Below, piece by piece: positions 5,908 to 6,836 of a stretch of 6,836 nucleotides of DNA (position 1 is its first letter; each line of letters begins with the position of its first letter). The notes beneath the pieces were generated by a model. The model ran no database searches. It saw nothing but the letters and a program-made list of their open reading frames with translations, and was not told the origin of the DNA. The DNA comes from JADHUC01 sp964617665 (GTDB lineage Bacteria > Planctomycetota > Planctomycetia > Pirellulales > Pirellulaceae), in contig CAZUAH010000691.1 in the NCBI GenBank assembly GCA_964617665.1, positions 1 through 6,836 on the forward strand, written 5' to 3'. The position numbers and the translations under genes were made by a program.

Positions 5908-6836
5908 ATGACACCATTCACGAAAACGACAGCAAGCGTGATCACAGCCATCATCTTCGGAGTCTTGATCAACGGCGCGATCGCCGCCGAACTCGAAGAA
6001 CACTTCAGGAATCCGCCCGACTCGTCTCGTCTCTGGGTTTACTGGACCCAAAGCGGGCATAACTCCCTGGAAAGCGCCACTGCGGACCTTGAAGCGATGA
6101 AGAAAGCGGGAATTGGTGGGGTGTTGCGGATGGATTGCAGTGTCGGCCAGGTCCCCGGCGGCACACCTTTTCTCGGAGAAGAGTGGCGCAAGCAGTTCGT
6201 TCACTCGGTCCACGAATGCGAGCGCCTCGGGCTCGAGTTCACCACGATCACAGGCCCTGGATGGACCGGCACGGGCGGACCATGGATCAAGGCCGAACGG
6301 TCGATGCAGCACCTTGTTCCGGCGACGGTCACGACCAAGGGCCCTGCCCGATTCGACCAGGTGCTGCCTCTGCCCCAGCCGCGGGTTTCCAAATATCACC
6401 GCAACCAGACGCCGCAAATGCAAAAACAGATCCGCGAGTTCTACGAAGATGTCGCCCTGTTTGCGTTTCCTCGTCGTGAGCCGGTGATTGCAGACATTCA
6501 AGAAAAAGTACTTCATATTCGCAACCCGTTTACCTCGATGCCGGGCGTACGACCGTACCTGCCGTCACCAGCAGATCACCCGGCTGCGACCGCGGCGCAG
6601 GTGATCGACCCGCAGGACATCATCGATTTGACCGGCAAACTTCTGGCCGATGGTCGGCTCATCTGGGACGTTCCACCGGGCGAATGGACGATTGTCCGAC
6701 TGGGCGCGCGTTCGACGGGTGCGAATACAAGACCCGCGCCCGCTGCGGGGCTCGGCCTGGAGTCGGACAAGTTCAGCAAACAGGCACTCGCGACGCATTT
6801 CGAGGCCTACTTCGATCCGCTGCTAAAAGAAATCGG
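5908..6836 (+). CDS. Secreted GH106-type alpha-L-rhamnosidase-like enzyme (3' partial)
   Basis: The frame is open from ATG 5908 to the window end: 309 codons plus GG, which fixes residue 310 as Gly. The N-terminus is a Sec signal peptide (hydrophobic VITAIIFGVLINGAIAA, likely cut after A26 or A27). The mature part starts with the GH106 pattern: HFRNPP (32-37), LWVYW (42-46), DLEAMKKAGIGGVLRMD (60-76), FLGEEWRKQFVHSVHECERLGLEF (88-111, key residues E91-E92-W93 and RLGLEF), GPGWTGTGGPWIKAE (116-130), EDVALFAFP (180-188), DLTGKLL (240-246), GEWTIVRLG (258-266) and GLGLESDKFS (281-290). Each aligns in order with the first GH106 gene, but sequence identity is modest and the discoidin-like insert is absent. 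The catalytic DSWE and GEFW regions would lie beyond the window, so activity cannot be judged. It starts 36 bases after the lyase-like gene, consistent with one transcript. GH106-like membership is confident; rhamnosidase activity is inferred from the family. Confidence 0.85.
   Translation, partial: MTPFTKTTASVITAIIFGVLINGAIAAELEEHFRNPPDSSRLWVYWTQSGHNSLESATADLEAMKKAGIGGVLRMDCSVGQVPGGTPFLGEEWRKQFVHSVHECERLGLEFTTITGPGWTGTGGPWIKAERSMQHLVPATVTTKGPARFDQVLPLPQPRVSKYHRNQTPQMQKQIREFYEDVALFAFPRREPVIADIQEKVLHIRNPFTSMPGVRPYLPSPADHPAATAAQVIDPQDIIDLTGKLLADGRLIWDVPPGEWTIVRLGARSTGANTRPAPAAGLGLESDKFSKQALATHFEAYFDPLLKEI

Noticed and set aside
5857..6516. 219-codon open frame on the - strand
   Set aside because: It lies opposite the 3' partial GH106-like gene, whose + strand frame has recognisable family motifs and a signal peptide. 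The antisense product is Arg/His-rich with no known motif.
1..6836. CRISPR array, tRNA, rRNA, insertion sequence or defence system
   Set aside because: No regularly spaced repeats, no tRNA-like folds, no transposase motifs and no inverted-repeat ends were seen. The DNA is almost fully accounted for by four carbohydrate-active genes.

Overview
The window holds part of a carbohydrate-degradation cluster. Four genes lie on the + strand, none on the - strand. In order they encode a GH106-type alpha-L-rhamnosidase-like enzyme (5' end cut by the window edge), a secreted GH43-like beta-propeller glycosidase, a lipoprotein of the BNR_4 / ulvan-lyase-like seven-bladed propeller type, and the first 310 residues of a second, divergent GH106-like enzyme that runs off the right edge. 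No RNA gene, CRISPR array, insertion sequence or convincing terminator was seen.

Layout: 2-3076 GH106-like gene 1; 46-base gap; 3123-4178 propeller glycosidase; 190-base gap with at most a doubtful 49-codon ORF; 4369-5871 lyase-like lipoprotein; 36-base gap; 5908-6836 GH106-like gene 2. The two short gaps suggest co-transcription. The 190-base gap is the only place with room for a separate promoter, but no convincing -35/-10 pair was found there.

Organism: there is no taxonomic marker gene. The left part is GC-rich, Shine-Dalgarno signals are mostly weak, and secreted GH106 and BNR_4-family proteins sit side by side without SusC/SusD-type genes. This pattern suits Planctomycetota, Verrucomicrobiota or Lentisphaerota better than Bacteroidetes, but that is an inference from gene content. 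The third gene is visibly poorer in GC than the first and may have a different history.

How the genes may work together (inference): a membrane-anchored lyase would cut a uronate- and rhamnose-containing polysaccharide, and the exo-acting rhamnosidase-like enzymes and the propeller glycosidase would trim the fragments. Ulvan (sulfated rhamnose/uronate/xylose) fits best. Rhamnose-capped glucuronate side chains of arabinogalactan or gum-type polymers are the main alternative. No sulfatase, unsaturated-uronyl hydrolase, transporter or regulator is inside the window, so the substrate remains unproven.
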